Assembly: GCA_036675345.1 (NCBI GenBank)
Contig: JAKFFE010000017.1
Span: 310,001-374,000 of the forward strand
Source: JALYOC01 sp036675345
Lineage (GTDB): Bacteria > Myxococcota > Myxococcia > Myxococcales > Myxococcaceae
DNA: 64,000 nucleotides
Direction of reading: 5' to 3'
How positions within the stretch are numbered: position 1 is the first letter of the stretch; each line of letters opens with the position of its first letter. Below the pieces are notes generated by a model. That model had not been told where the DNA came from, ran no database searches, and saw nothing but the letters and a program-made list of their open reading frames with translations. Positions 1 through 8,537 of the stretch are shown here, piece by piece. A program made the translations under genes and the position numbers.

Positions 1-608
1 GTGGAGTTGGGGCTGGCCTTGAGGCCGGAGAGGCAGATCCGCTCGTACTCGGCGCGGTTGTAGGCGATCCCGCCGCCGGTGCCGCCGAGGGTGAAGCTGG
101 GGCGGATGATCGCCGGGAAGCCGATCTCCTCCACCAGTCCCATCGCCTCGTTGAAGGTCTTGGCGTAGCCGCTCTTGGGGAGCGGGACGCCGATCTTCTG
201 CATCGCCTCCTTGAACAGGAGCCGATCCTCCGCCTTGTTGATCGCCTCCAGGGAAGCGCCGATCAACCGGACGTTGTACCTGGCCAGGATCCCCTGCTCC
301 GCCAGTTCCTTGGCCAGGTTCAGCGCGGTCTGCCCGCCCATGGTGGGCAGCAGCGAGTCCGGGCGCTCCTGGGCGATGATCCGCTCCGCGGCGGCGACGG
401 TGATCGGTTCGATGTAGGTCCGGTTGGCGAACTCCGGATCGGTCATCACCGTGGCCGGGTTGCTGTTGAGGAGGACCACCTCCACCCCCTCCTCCCGCAA
501 CGCCTTGATCGCCTGGGTGCCGGAGTAGTCGAACTCCACGGCTTGCCCGATGATGATCGGCCCGGATCCGATCACCAGCACCTTCTTCACATCCGCGCGC
601 TTTGGCAT
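1..608 (-). CDS. carB: Carbamoyl-phosphate synthase large subunit, N-terminal part (cut by window edge)
   Basis: This is the first ~202 codons of carbamoyl-phosphate synthase large chain, which makes carbamoyl phosphate for pyrimidines and arginine in the cytoplasm. The protein begins MPKRADVKKVLVIGSGPIII and continues with IGQAVEFDYSGTQA and LLNSNPATVMTDPE, the near-invariant start of the CarB N-terminal ATP-grasp half. The ATG (complement of 606-608) gives the canonical N-terminus. The full family protein is about 1070 residues, so about 80% lies to the left of the window. The downstream neighbour on the same strand begins about 70 bases upstream of this start, so the two may be cotranscribed. 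Identity is secure; the truncation is an edge effect. Confidence 0.95.
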   Translation of the reverse strand, partial: MPKRADVKKVLVIGSGPIIIGQAVEFDYSGTQAIKALREEGVEVVLLNSNPATVMTDPEFANRTYIEPITVAAAERIIAQERPDSLLPTMGGQTALNLAKELAEQGILARYNVRLIGASLEAINKAEDRLLFKEAMQKIGVPLPKSGYAKTFNEAMGLVEEIGFPAIIRPSFTLGGTGGGIAYNRAEYERICLSGLKASPNS

Positions 609-678
609 CGGGCGGCCGACTTACATGCCTTCGACGCGGAGTGCCACCTTCAATCCCGGCGGGGGGCAAGGGGCCAGC

Positions 679-1938
679 TCAGCGCTTGCGAGTGGGGCCC
701 TTGGCGGAGGCCGCAGCGGCCTCGCGAAGCTTGTCCTTCTTGCTCTTGCGCTTGCCCTTGATCCCGCCGCTCGGGTCGAGCACCGGGGTGGCGACCTCGG
801 TGGGCTCGAAGCCGGGGACCGTCTCACGCTCCAGCCGCAGTTTGTGGCGACGCTCGATGACCCGGAAGTGGGCCTCGGTGTCCGCGGTGACAAAGCTCAG
901 CGCGGTACCCGGCTCCCCTGCCCGGCCGGTGCGCCCGATGCGGTGCAGGTAGTCGGTGGGGGACCGGGGAAGATCGTAGTTCACCACCGCCGGAAGCTGC
1001 GCGATGTCCAGTCCACGCGCCGCGAGGTCCGTGGCGACCAGCACCCGCACCCGGCGGGCCTTGAAGTCCTCCAGTGCCTGGGTCCGCGCGCCCTGGCTCT
1101 GATCCCCGTGAAGCGCAACCGCCGTGACGCCCGCCCGCTGCAGCTTGAGGGCGACGTGATCCGCGCCATAGCGGCTGGCGACGAAGACCAGTGCGTGGGT
1201 CCAGGGGTGGGTTTCCAGGAGGTGGCGCAGCAGCATGGTGCGCTTGTCGGTATCCACGACCAGGGCGCGCTGGCGGATGTCCGGCGCGGGCGCGGCCTCG
1301 CTGGGCTCCACCGTGATCCGCGCAGGGTCGCGCAGGAGCTCCGCCGCCAGGGTCTGCACCGCGGCTGGGAAGGTGGCGGAGAAGAGCAGGTTCTGCCGGC
1401 GAGCGGGCAGCAGCGCCAGCACGCGCTGGAGCTCGTCGGCGAATCCGAGGGAGAGGAGGCGATCCGCCTCATCCAGCACCAGGAGCTCCACCGCGGAGAG
1501 GCGCAGCGCTTTCTGCTCCGCGAGGTCCAGCGCGCGGCCCGGGGTCGCCACCACCAGATCCGCCCCGCCGCGCAGTGCCATCATCTGCGGATTCGCCGAC
1601 ACCCCGCCTACCGCCAGGACGGCCTTGAGGGGCCGCGGCAGGTGCTTCCCGTATTGCTCCACCGCCTCGTGCACCTGGGCGGCGAGCTCGCGCGTGGGCA
1701 CCAGCACCAACGCGCGCACCGGACGCGGTGAGCGGGCCGGGTGCGCGCTCAGTCGCTGGAGAATGGGCAGGAGGAAGGCTGCGGTCTTGCCCGAGCCGGT
1801 CTGCGCCGAGGCCCACACGTCCTGCCCAGCCAGCACGGCGGGAATCGCGGCGCGCTGCACCGGAGTGGGTTCGTCGTAGCCGAGATCGGCGACGGCGCGG
1901 GTCAGCGGCTCCGAGAGGCCGAGCGAGAGGAAGGTCAT
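679..1938 (-). CDS. DEAD-box ATP-dependent RNA helicase (RhlE-like)
   Basis: A 419-residue RNA helicase that remodels RNA duplexes in the cytoplasm. All core motifs are visible in order: Q motif (YDEPTPVQRAAIP), Walker A AQTGSGKT, PTRELA, TPGR, Walker B DEAD, SAT, and in the second RecA domain ATDLAARGLD and HRIGRTGRAG. The tail after about residue 370 is short, basic and lysine/arginine-rich (KGKRKSKKDKLRE, ending PTRKR), as in RhlE/CsdA-type proteins where the tail binds RNA. The ATG at 1936-1938 fits the family N-terminus. It reads in the same direction as carB and lies just upstream of it. Which DEAD-box subfamily it belongs to (RhlE, DbpA, SrmB) is not settled by eye. Confidence 0.93.
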   Translation of the reverse strand: MTFLSLGLSEPLTRAVADLGYDEPTPVQRAAIPAVLAGQDVWASAQTGSGKTAAFLLPILQRLSAHPARSPRPVRALVLVPTRELAAQVHEAVEQYGKHLPRPLKAVLAVGGVSANPQMMALRGGADLVVATPGRALDLAEQKALRLSAVELLVLDEADRLLSLGFADELQRVLALLPARRQNLLFSATFPAAVQTLAAELLRDPARITVEPSEAAPAPDIRQRALVVDTDKRTMLLRHLLETHPWTHALVFVASRYGADHVALKLQRAGVTAVALHGDQSQGARTQALEDFKARRVRVLVATDLAARGLDIAQLPAVVNYDLPRSPTDYLHRIGRTGRAGEPGTALSFVTADTEAHFRVIERRHKLRLERETVPGFEPTEVATPVLDPSGGIKGKRKSKKDKLREAAAASAKGPTRKR

Positions 1939-2130
1939 GTTGCGAGGGCTATACCCCGGCGCGCGGGTTCACGGCGCGCGGAGTGAATCCTGTCGAAGGT
2001 GATCCCCAGGAGGGGTTGCATGCGCAGTGGGCTTCGCACCCAACGACATCGGCGCCTCGCTGCGAGCCCGCCTCAACCGGCCAAGTAGGCGTAGCGCAAC
2101 GATGGTGCGTCCCGTGCAGAGAGGCTCTAC

Positions 2131-2742
2131 ATGTCTAGGGTTTCCCTCGCACAAGATGATCGCCAGACGGCTCGTCGTGCCTCGATCCCACTTGGGCTGG
2201 TGGCGGTGGCCTTCCTCTTGCCCACCTATCGGTCGTGCACAGACGGTGCGATCCTGTTCCCCGCAGAGTTCGTCCGCGACGCGGCCTCGGTGCTCCTGAT
2301 CCTCCCCGTGTATCTCTGCGCCGGGGCGCTGGCGCTCCTCACGACGCGGGCGCTCCTGCAGCGGAAGATGGATCTCCAGACCCGCCGGCTTGGACTTGGG
2401 TTCGTCCTCCTCCTGGTGGTGACCAACGCGGCGACGCTCTACCTCGCGTGGCGCGGCAGTCCGGAGGGGATGGCGGTAGCCCTCGCCTCGATTATTCTGG
2501 CAGTGATCGCGATTCGCAGCGCCCGCGGGCACCCCCCTTGGCGCATCTGGGACCGTCTGCTCCTGGCCTTCACGTTCAGTGCGTCCGGTTCGTTCCCGCC
2601 CCTCTTCCTTGGCGCGGAGTGTTTCCGCGGCTCGCGTGATGACCTGGGCGTCGGCGCCTACTTGTTGCTCAGCTCACTGGCCGCTCTCCTCCTGGTGATG
2701 GGAAACGCCGCTGCGCGCGGTCGCTCTACACAAGCCAGCTGA
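2131..2742 (+). CDS. Hypothetical multi-pass membrane protein
   Basis: 203 residues with no family recognised. After a short basic N-terminus there are about six hydrophobic stretches (for example LGLVAVAFLLP, VLLILPVYLCAGALALL, LGLGFVLLLVVTNAATLYL, GMAVALASIILAVIAI, and a C-terminal LLLSSLAALLLVM), so it is almost certainly an inner-membrane protein. An AGAGAGG-like ribosome site precedes the ATG. It stands alone between a divergent helicase and a convergent hydrolase, so context gives no functional hint. Third-position GC fits a real gene in this genome. Confidence 0.6.
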   Translation: MSRVSLAQDDRQTARRASIPLGLVAVAFLLPTYRSCTDGAILFPAEFVRDAASVLLILPVYLCAGALALLTTRALLQRKMDLQTRRLGLGFVLLLVVTNAATLYLAWRGSPEGMAVALASIILAVIAIRSARGHPPWRIWDRLLLAFTFSASGSFPPLFLGAECFRGSRDDLGVGAYLLLSSLAALLLVMGNAAARGRSTQAS

Positions 2743-2866
2743 CCCCGAGGATCCCGGCTGCACCCGGAGCCAGGGCCAGTTCACCTCGGTGCTGGACGCG
2801 CAAGACCGAGCGCCGCCCTACCGGCAGGTGCGGATCCTGGAGTTCCCTCCGACTCACTTCCGCTCT

Positions 2867-4003
2867 TCATCCCCGGACCGTCGCGCGAGCGAGTCCCACC
2901 AGCCGGGTGAAGAACCGCGAGGTCTCCATCACCCCGTGGTTTCCGTTGGTCACGATCCCCACCGCGAGATCCAGCTTTCGATCCGCGAAACCGAGCGAGC
3001 AGAAGGCGCCCTGGTGTCCGAAAACGGCGCTGGTGCCCCAGGCGCCGTAGGCAGACGGCCAGGGGGTGCCCACCACGAAGCCGCGCCCCACTGCCAGCGG
3101 CACCCGGTTGCTGCGGTCGAAGCCGAAATGGGAGCGGGAGGTGTACGCCCTCAAGATCTCCGGTCGCACGGCCACCCCGCCTCCGGGCAGCGGGCAGCCT
3201 GCGAGGACCCAGGCGTAGAACCCGGAGAGGGTCCTGGCGTTGGTCACCAGCCCGGCCCCCGGCGGTCCGGCCATCGCCGGCTCCTCACGCAGGCTCGTGG
3301 CCTCGAAGGTGCGCGAGAGTTCCTCCCCGGCCACCACGGTCCGTCCTCGTCCCAGCCAATAAGTCCTGGCGATCGAACGCGCCCGCTCCCGGGAGATCCC
3401 GAACTCAAACGGGTCCCACCCCAGCGGACCGGAGAGTTCGTGGCGCACGAAGTCCGCGAAGGGGACCCCGGTCACACGCCGGATCACCTCGGCCAGGATC
3501 CACCCGAACTCGTAGGGCATGTACGCGAAGGTCCCGCGTCGGTAACGGGGGGAGGCGGCGGCGAGCTCGGCGCGGATCTCATCCGAGTCCCTCCAGCGCG
3601 AGGGCGAGCTGACGAGCCGGGGGACAAAGACGCCCGCGCGGTGGGTCAGCACCTCCTGCACGGTGATCCCCTCCTTGCCCTGGGCTCCGAATTCCGGCCA
3701 GTAGCGAGCGACCGGGGACGAGGGGTCCACCAGGCCCCGCGTCTCGAGCATGGCGATCGCTACTCCGACCACCGGCTTGCTGGCGGAGAACACCAGGAAC
3801 TCGCTGTCTGGACGGACCGGGTCGCGCTCCACGGTCTCCTCCTCCCGGAAGCCGCGCAGGACGCCCACCGCTTCGTCCACCACCAACTCTCCGCCGTGAC
3901 GGACCGCGAGCTGGCCCCCCGGGATGAAGCCGCGCGCGCACGCGTCACGAAAGGCCTCCACCAGCCGAAGGATGCGTCGGGGGTCCGGGAGAACTCCGTT
4001 CAT
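2867..4003 (-). CDS. Serine beta-lactamase-like hydrolase (class C / esterase fold)
   Basis: A 378-residue member of the penicillin-binding/class C beta-lactamase superfamily, which also contains esterases and D-amino peptidases. The catalytic SxxK is S73-A-S-K76 and an HQG motif near the C-terminus stands in the K-T-G/H-x-G position. The second motif, usually Y-x-N, reads Y-M-P in the stretch FAYMPYEFGW, so the Asn is not conserved and a true beta-lactamase is unlikely. No signal peptide is apparent, which suggests a cytoplasmic esterase-like role. I chose the ATG at 4001-4003; a frame-consistent TTG 36 bases upstream is weaker. Two copies of a dispersed palindrome lie upstream of this start. 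Confidence 0.8.
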   Translation of the reverse strand: MNGVLPDPRRILRLVEAFRDACARGFIPGGQLAVRHGGELVVDEAVGVLRGFREEETVERDPVRPDSEFLVFSASKPVVGVAIAMLETRGLVDPSSPVARYWPEFGAQGKEGITVQEVLTHRAGVFVPRLVSSPSRWRDSDEIRAELAAASPRYRRGTFAYMPYEFGWILAEVIRRVTGVPFADFVRHELSGPLGWDPFEFGISRERARSIARTYWLGRGRTVVAGEELSRTFEATSLREEPAMAGPPGAGLVTNARTLSGFYAWVLAGCPLPGGGVAVRPEILRAYTSRSHFGFDRSNRVPLAVGRGFVVGTPWPSAYGAWGTSAVFGHQGAFCSLGFADRKLDLAVGIVTNGNHGVMETSRFFTRLVGLARATVRG

Positions 4004-4082
4004 GGCACCGGACGATAGGCGGCTTCCCCGAACCCGCAAGCAGCGGCGCCTGATTCGTCCCGATGCCCCGATGCCCCGGGGA

Positions 4083-4108
4083 AAACTTGATCCTATGATC
4101 TACTTTCC
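4083..4108 (+). repeat. Dispersed palindrome family 1, copy 1 (diverged)
   Basis: Reads AAACTTGATCCTATGATCTA and then CTTTCC. It aligns with the copy at 4132-4163 over the AA-TT-TCCTA-GATC-ACT framework. Of the three copies it is the least well matched to the other two. Confidence 0.55.
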
Positions 4109-4131
4109 GCGCAGGATCGGGCTCTCCGGCT

Positions 4132-4163
4132 GGGAAAAGTTGTTCCTAGGATCCACTACTCCC
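4132..4163 (+). repeat. Dispersed palindrome family 1, copy 2
   Basis: Core TTGTTCCTAGGATCCACT preceded by GGGAAAAG. It is an imperfect palindrome centred on TCCTAGGA. It matches the reverse complement of 10524-10556 at roughly nine of ten positions over about 27 bases, which is the strongest match in this family. Confidence 0.7.
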
Positions 4164-4339
4164 CGCAGCCACCGGGGAGCTGTCCCAGACCGGAATCCCG
4201 ACCCGACCCCGAGGAGGCTCTGCCTCCCTGCGTCCGGGGGAGCGTCACCCCGAGTCGCGCAAGGAAAACGCGCAAGGGTCCACGTGCACGGCCGGGAGGG
4301 CCCCGACCAGCCGGCGGACACCCGAGGCGGTCTAGAGCC

Positions 4340-4696
4340 TTAGAGCGGATCCAGCGTGATGGTGACGGCTTGCCCCACGTAGCCACAGGAGCAGCACGCC
4401 CCTGCAACGGGGTCGTCTTCAGGGACCACGACGTGGAAGGACTGGTCTGCGTACCCCGGTGCAGAGGCCACCAGGTCGAACGTGCCGGCCGCTCCGCTGA
4501 CGTTGCACTGGGTGGTGGGTCCGTCGCTGCTGCACTGCGCGTTCGGGTTGAGCGACAGCCCGGCGACCGGTTCACCCGTCCTGGCATCGGTCGCGACGAC
4601 TGACACCGCCGGTGGGCACGCCTCGCACGCAATGTTCAGGCAGTCGAGGCCGCAGCCGAGGAGCGAACAGACGAGGGCAATGAGCACAATTTTCAT
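4340..4696 (-). CDS. Small cysteine-rich lipoprotein with carboxypeptidase-regulatory-like fold
   Basis: 118 residues, starting with a lipoprotein signal (MKIVLIALVCSLLGC; lipobox LLGC at Cys15). The mature part has VSVVATDARTGEPVAGLSL followed by GTFDLVASAPGYADQSFHV, the typical pattern of a carboxypeptidase-regulatory/PEGA-like beta domain found on surface proteins. About ten cysteines (for example DCLNIACEACPP and GACCSCGY) suggest disulfides outside the cytoplasm. The start lies 27 bases downstream of the stop of the FlgO-like gene at 4724-6142 on the same strand, so it may be the last gene of that operon. Function unknown. Confidence 0.65.
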   Translation of the reverse strand: MKIVLIALVCSLLGCGLDCLNIACEACPPAVSVVATDARTGEPVAGLSLNPNAQCSSDGPTTQCNVSGAAGTFDLVASAPGYADQSFHVVVPEDDPVAGACCSCGYVGQAVTITLDPL

Positions 4697-4723
4697 TTCG
4701 CGCCTCTGCCATGACTTCCCGGC

Positions 4724-6142
4724 CTACTCCCCTGTCGGCCAGAACCCCATCATCATCTCCACGCTGCGGTCCTGAGCGAAAGTGGGGAACCCCTCCTGGA
4801 GGCGGGCGGCGACCTGCTTGGCCTCCTTCAGCCGGTGCAGCCGGGCCAGGGCCTCGGCCTGCGCCCAGATCGCACTTGGCAGGAAGACCGTCAGGTTGGT
4901 CTCGTCGCGGTCCTGCTTCCACGCGGCCTCGTAGGCGCCGCATTGCTTGACGACCTCCGTCTGATCCATCGCGCTCTGCGCGGCAGTGCAGCGCCGGAAG
5001 CCGTTGCTCATCAACTGGATGTGTCGCGCCGGGGGATGCATCGAAGTGTCCGCTTCGAGCTTGGCCCGCTCCTCCTCCAGCGTCTTCAGCTCCGCCTGGT
5101 ACTTCTCCAGCCGATGGGCCCCCTGCCGTCGCGAGGCGATCATCGCCTTCATGCAGGTCTCCACCGCGCCGAAGTACATGCTGCGCGGATAGTCCGCCAG
5201 GAACTGCTCGCCGGCGCGAAGGGCCGCGTCGGTGTTCTCGGCGCTGCCCATCACCGACTCGGCGTAATCGGCGTTGAAGACGTAGTACCGGGCGTACTCC
5301 ACCGGATCCATCGAGTCTGCGCGGGGCAGCTTCAAGGCGATGATGTGGCGGGCCACCTCCTTGAGCCGCTGGTTGCGACGCAGGGTAGCCAGCTTTCCCA
5401 GCAACTGCACCGCCGCCTGGGCCCGCTCCTGAGGAGACCGGGAAGGATCGTCGATCACCGCCAGGGCCTCGCCCTCGGTGTCGATCGACCTTTGCCGCAG
5501 CGCCAGCATCCTCTGCTCCAGCTTCGCCAGATCCTCGATCGCGTAGCTGAACTCCGGATCTACCTCCACCGACTGCCGCAGCAGCCCGACCCGGTCCGCC
5601 TCCGAGCCGGTGGTCAGCGCCATCGCGTACAGCCGGTAGGCCTTCAGCCGCTTCGGCGGGGCTCGCCGCGCGGCCACGGCTTGGGGCGGTGGCTTCCGCA
5701 CCTCACCCAGCAGCTTGGCGACGATTTGATCCTGGAGCACGAACACCTCCGACATCGCGCCGGTGGTCTTGGCGGTGTCGATCACCTCGCCCGTCTCCAC
5801 CGCGATGAAGCGCGCGGTGATCCGCAGCTGGGTGCCGGCCTTCTGGAAGGCGCCCACCACGATGGTCTTGGCCCCGGTCAGCCGCCCTACCCTGGCCGCC
5901 ACCGAGTCATCGGCGAGCTTGCTGCCCTGCAACATCACCTCCGCCAACGCCCGGTCCACCTGGTCTCGCTCCACCACGGTCATCCCGGAGCGCTTCTTGA
6001 GATCGGAGACCAGGGTCTCGGCGATGCCGGCGCGCATCCAGTCCAGTTCCGGATCGGCGTTGAGGTTCTTGAGCGGCATCACCGCCACCGGCCCCTGCGC
6101 CGGGCCGGCAGCCAGGGCCATCGCCAGCAACACCCCCAGCAT
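4724..6142 (-). CDS. FlgO/CsgG-like envelope protein with helical C-terminal region
   Basis: 472 residues starting MLGVLLAMALAAGPAQG, a short signal peptide. Residues ~20-140 match the FlgO/CsgG-type fold: VAVMPLKNLNADPELDWMRAGIAETL, TVVERDQVDRAL, GRLTGAKTIVVGAFQKAG, ARFIAVETGEV. The remaining ~300 residues are helical, TPR-like, with a Glu/Lys-rich stretch near residue 330. The ATG overlaps the stop of the upstream cyclase-CHAT gene as TGATG, so translation is coupled, and that neighbour ends in a homologous domain. A longer open frame reading upstream is only a shadow of the neighbour. An envelope or periplasmic partner role is an inference; the precise function is unknown. Confidence 0.75.
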   Translation of the reverse strand: MLGVLLAMALAAGPAQGPVAVMPLKNLNADPELDWMRAGIAETLVSDLKKRSGMTVVERDQVDRALAEVMLQGSKLADDSVAARVGRLTGAKTIVVGAFQKAGTQLRITARFIAVETGEVIDTAKTTGAMSEVFVLQDQIVAKLLGEVRKPPPQAVAARRAPPKRLKAYRLYAMALTTGSEADRVGLLRQSVEVDPEFSYAIEDLAKLEQRMLALRQRSIDTEGEALAVIDDPSRSPQERAQAAVQLLGKLATLRRNQRLKEVARHIIALKLPRADSMDPVEYARYYVFNADYAESVMGSAENTDAALRAGEQFLADYPRSMYFGAVETCMKAMIASRRQGAHRLEKYQAELKTLEEERAKLEADTSMHPPARHIQLMSNGFRRCTAAQSAMDQTEVVKQCGAYEAAWKQDRDETNLTVFLPSAIWAQAEALARLHRLKEAKQVAARLQEGFPTFAQDRSVEMMMGFWPTGE

Positions 6143-8454
6143 CACTTCCCCTCCGGGCGCAGGGCCGCGCGCACCTTCGCGTAGGCCTGGGCCACCGCCT
6201 CGCCCACCGCGTCCTGGAAGGCGAAGGCATCCGCCGCCGGGCGCTCCAGCTTGATCGACTCCAACACCTCGCCGGTCTCCACCACCACAAACCGGGTGTT
6301 GGCGCGCAGCACCTCGCCACTGCGCTGGAAGCTGCCCATCACCACCACCTCGGCGCCGGTAATCTTCCCCAGGCGGGCGCGGGTCTCCGGGTCCACGTAC
6401 TTGGTCTGTGAGAACTCCAGGTATTCGATCTCCTGGTCCAGCGACCCGTGCTCGATCAGCCGCGCGCCCTGGGTGCCCTCGAAGTCGGTCACGATCGCCT
6501 CCGAGAGTCCGTTCTTGAGGTAGTCCAGCTCCGCGGCGCCGGTGACGTTCTTGAAGGGCAGGACGCTGATCCGGATCGGCCCCGCGGTGGGAGCTGCCTT
6601 GGGCGGAGGGGTGGCCGCAAGCACCTCCACCGTGCGCGTGGTGTAGGCACGGGCCCCGACCAATCCCAGTGCGACCATCACTACTCCAGCCGCGATCGCG
6701 GCATAGAGCGGGCCCCGAGTTCGCGACGGAACGACCGCCGCGGACGGCGGCGCACGCGGTGGGGGCGCAGGCGTGAAGGCCTTCTCGCGGGGAGAGCGGG
6801 TCGCTACCGCTGCCTTGAGCTTCACCCGACCGGGCAGTCCCCGCCGGGGATCGCCGTAGAGGACGTAGGCGGCGAAGGCCAGCGGGCGGTCCGCGTGGCC
6901 AGCCAGCGCGCGTCTGGCGCCGCGCACCGCCTCGCCCAGGCTGCTCCCGCCCAGCGCGCTCTCGTAGAAGCGCAGCGCAAACTCCAGGGCGTCCGCGTCG
7001 GCCACCTGGGTGGTGGGCCCGACCAGATGCACCGTGCCGCGCAGCAACAGGGTGGAGGCCAGGTCCGCGACGCCCCGTGCCCCGCGGGTGAAGCCAGTGC
7101 CATCGGAAGCAGAGCAGGCGTTGGCGAACACGATCCCCGGTGCGCTCCCGCCCACCGCCTCGGCGAGATCCGCCGCCGAACAACTGCCGTCCGCGAGCAG
7201 CAAGCCCGCGCCCGGTTCGGAGTGGCCGGCGAAGTGGAGCAGCGCGCAGCCCTGGAGGGCGTTGAGGAAGGCCGCGCGGGTCACGGGGCCCTTGAGGTGC
7301 CGGACCTCCCCATCGAAGCCTTCCCGCAGCAGGCCGGCGATGGCGTCGCCCTCTCGGCTGGCAGCCCCCAGCCCGCCGGAAGGATTGGACACCACCAGCG
7401 CATGCCCGGAACGCGGGCCCGCCTCGACGGTCGGATGCCGCGCTTCGCTCCGGGCGGCGACGGCGCGACCCATCGCGAAGCGCAGGCTGAGAAACCCGGT
7501 GCCGTCGTGAAGCAACTCCCACGGCACTCCGACCAGCTCGTCGTCCAGTTGTAGGCGGAGGAACTCCAGATGGGTCTCGCGGAGCCGCGCCCGGGCGCGT
7601 TCAGAGAGGGCCCGTTCGAACAGCGCCCGGCCCCGCTCCTGGATCTCCGCCAGATACGAGCTTGCGGCGCCGCCACCGAGGAACGCCGAGAACTGGCTGG
7701 CCGCGCCCTCCAGTTCCTCCAGCGACACCGAGGTCTCGCCATACGGCTTCACGGTGTCCTGATCGGCGCTGCCTTCGATCGCCGCCACCTTGAGGCCGGA
7801 GGGGCCGCGCTGCAGCTCAAGAACAAACAGGTCCGCCGGGGCTTGACCGGTGGTGCCCGGCCGGTTCTCCGGACTGGCATCGCGCCAGGACACCGCCACC
7901 AGCGGCAGCGGCTCGGCCTTGCCCTTGAGCGCCACGCTCCCACGGGGCTTGAGGCTGAATCCGCCGCGGGAGGCCAACAGCTCCGCCACCCCCTGGCTGA
8001 CCACGATCTCCTGCGCCTGCGCCTCGTGGGCCACCCGCGCCGCGGTGTTCACCGTGTCACCGAAGACGTCCTTCTCGGTGGTGAAGGCGCGGCCAAAGTG
8101 CAGCCCGATCCGGATCCGGATCTGCTCCACACCCGGAGGGCGCTCCTCGGTCTCCAGCGTCTGCTGCATCGCCTGGGCGCAGCGGACGGCGCTCTCCGCG
8201 TCGTCGAACACCGCCATGATCGCATCGCCGATGGTCTTGATGATCCGTCCACCGGCATGCTCCACCCGCGGGAAGAGCAGCGCGTTGTGGCGCCGCAGCA
8301 ACTGCATCCCGGCGATGTCCCCCTTCTGCTCGAAGTACTGGGTAGAGCCGACGATGTCGGTGAACATCACCGCCAGCTCGCGCTGCTTCTCAGCGAGGTT
8401 CCGGTCAATCTCCGCGCGCTGCGCGAAGAGGGCCTCGAGATCGTCGTTCGCCAT
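6142..8454 (-). CDS. Class III nucleotide cyclase - CHAT protease - TM - FlgO/CsgG-like fusion
   Basis: 770 residues with four parts. Residues ~26-190 are a class III cyclase with metal Asp33 (FTDIVGST) and Asp77 (GDAIMA), adenine-selecting Lys73 and Asp129 (DVFGD), and transition-state Asn136 and Arg140, so an active adenylate cyclase is predicted. Residues ~210-545 are a CHAT (caspase-like) domain with His411 (FAGHSE) and Cys447 (NACSAS), both catalytic positions intact. After a Pro-rich linker comes one membrane helix (~582-601), then a FlgO/CsgG-like domain (SVLPFKNVTGAAELDYLKNGLSEA). The topology implied is cytoplasmic cyclase and protease with the last domain across the inner membrane. 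It is coupled (TGATG) to a second FlgO-like protein. I know of no standard name for this architecture. Confidence 0.85.
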   Translation of the reverse strand: MANDDLEALFAQRAEIDRNLAEKQRELAVMFTDIVGSTQYFEQKGDIAGMQLLRRHNALLFPRVEHAGGRIIKTIGDAIMAVFDDAESAVRCAQAMQQTLETEERPPGVEQIRIRIGLHFGRAFTTEKDVFGDTVNTAARVAHEAQAQEIVVSQGVAELLASRGGFSLKPRGSVALKGKAEPLPLVAVSWRDASPENRPGTTGQAPADLFVLELQRGPSGLKVAAIEGSADQDTVKPYGETSVSLEELEGAASQFSAFLGGGAASSYLAEIQERGRALFERALSERARARLRETHLEFLRLQLDDELVGVPWELLHDGTGFLSLRFAMGRAVAARSEARHPTVEAGPRSGHALVVSNPSGGLGAASREGDAIAGLLREGFDGEVRHLKGPVTRAAFLNALQGCALLHFAGHSEPGAGLLLADGSCSAADLAEAVGGSAPGIVFANACSASDGTGFTRGARGVADLASTLLLRGTVHLVGPTTQVADADALEFALRFYESALGGSSLGEAVRGARRALAGHADRPLAFAAYVLYGDPRRGLPGRVKLKAAVATRSPREKAFTPAPPPRAPPSAAVVPSRTRGPLYAAIAAGVVMVALGLVGARAYTTRTVEVLAATPPPKAAPTAGPIRISVLPFKNVTGAAELDYLKNGLSEAIVTDFEGTQGARLIEHGSLDQEIEYLEFSQTKYVDPETRARLGKITGAEVVVMGSFQRSGEVLRANTRFVVVETGEVLESIKLERPAADAFAFQDAVGEAVAQAYAKVRAALRPEGK

Positions 8455-8537
8455 TGGGCCGAAGCGTACCCCGGCCCCCGCGGACCGGCCTGATCTCCAG
8501 GTGCAAGGCGGGCAGATCCAGGGTAAGAATACCGCTC

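Larger units (their letters stand above)
4004..4339. other. Intergenic gap with two copies of a dispersed palindromic element
   Basis: No gene was recognised in this 336-base gap. It lies upstream of the hydrolase and downstream of the lipoprotein gene, both on the minus strand, so it should hold the hydrolase promoter. Two related ~27-bp imperfect palindromes sit 50 bp apart at 4083-4108 and 4132-4163. Short frames crossing the rest of the gap carry no recognisable domain. Confidence 0.6.

Noticed and set aside
550..1731. 393-residue plus-strand open frame opposite the DEAD-box helicase
   Set aside because: Low-complexity Arg/Gly/Ala/Gln product with no domain, running antisense to a gene with all helicase motifs; a GC-bias shadow.
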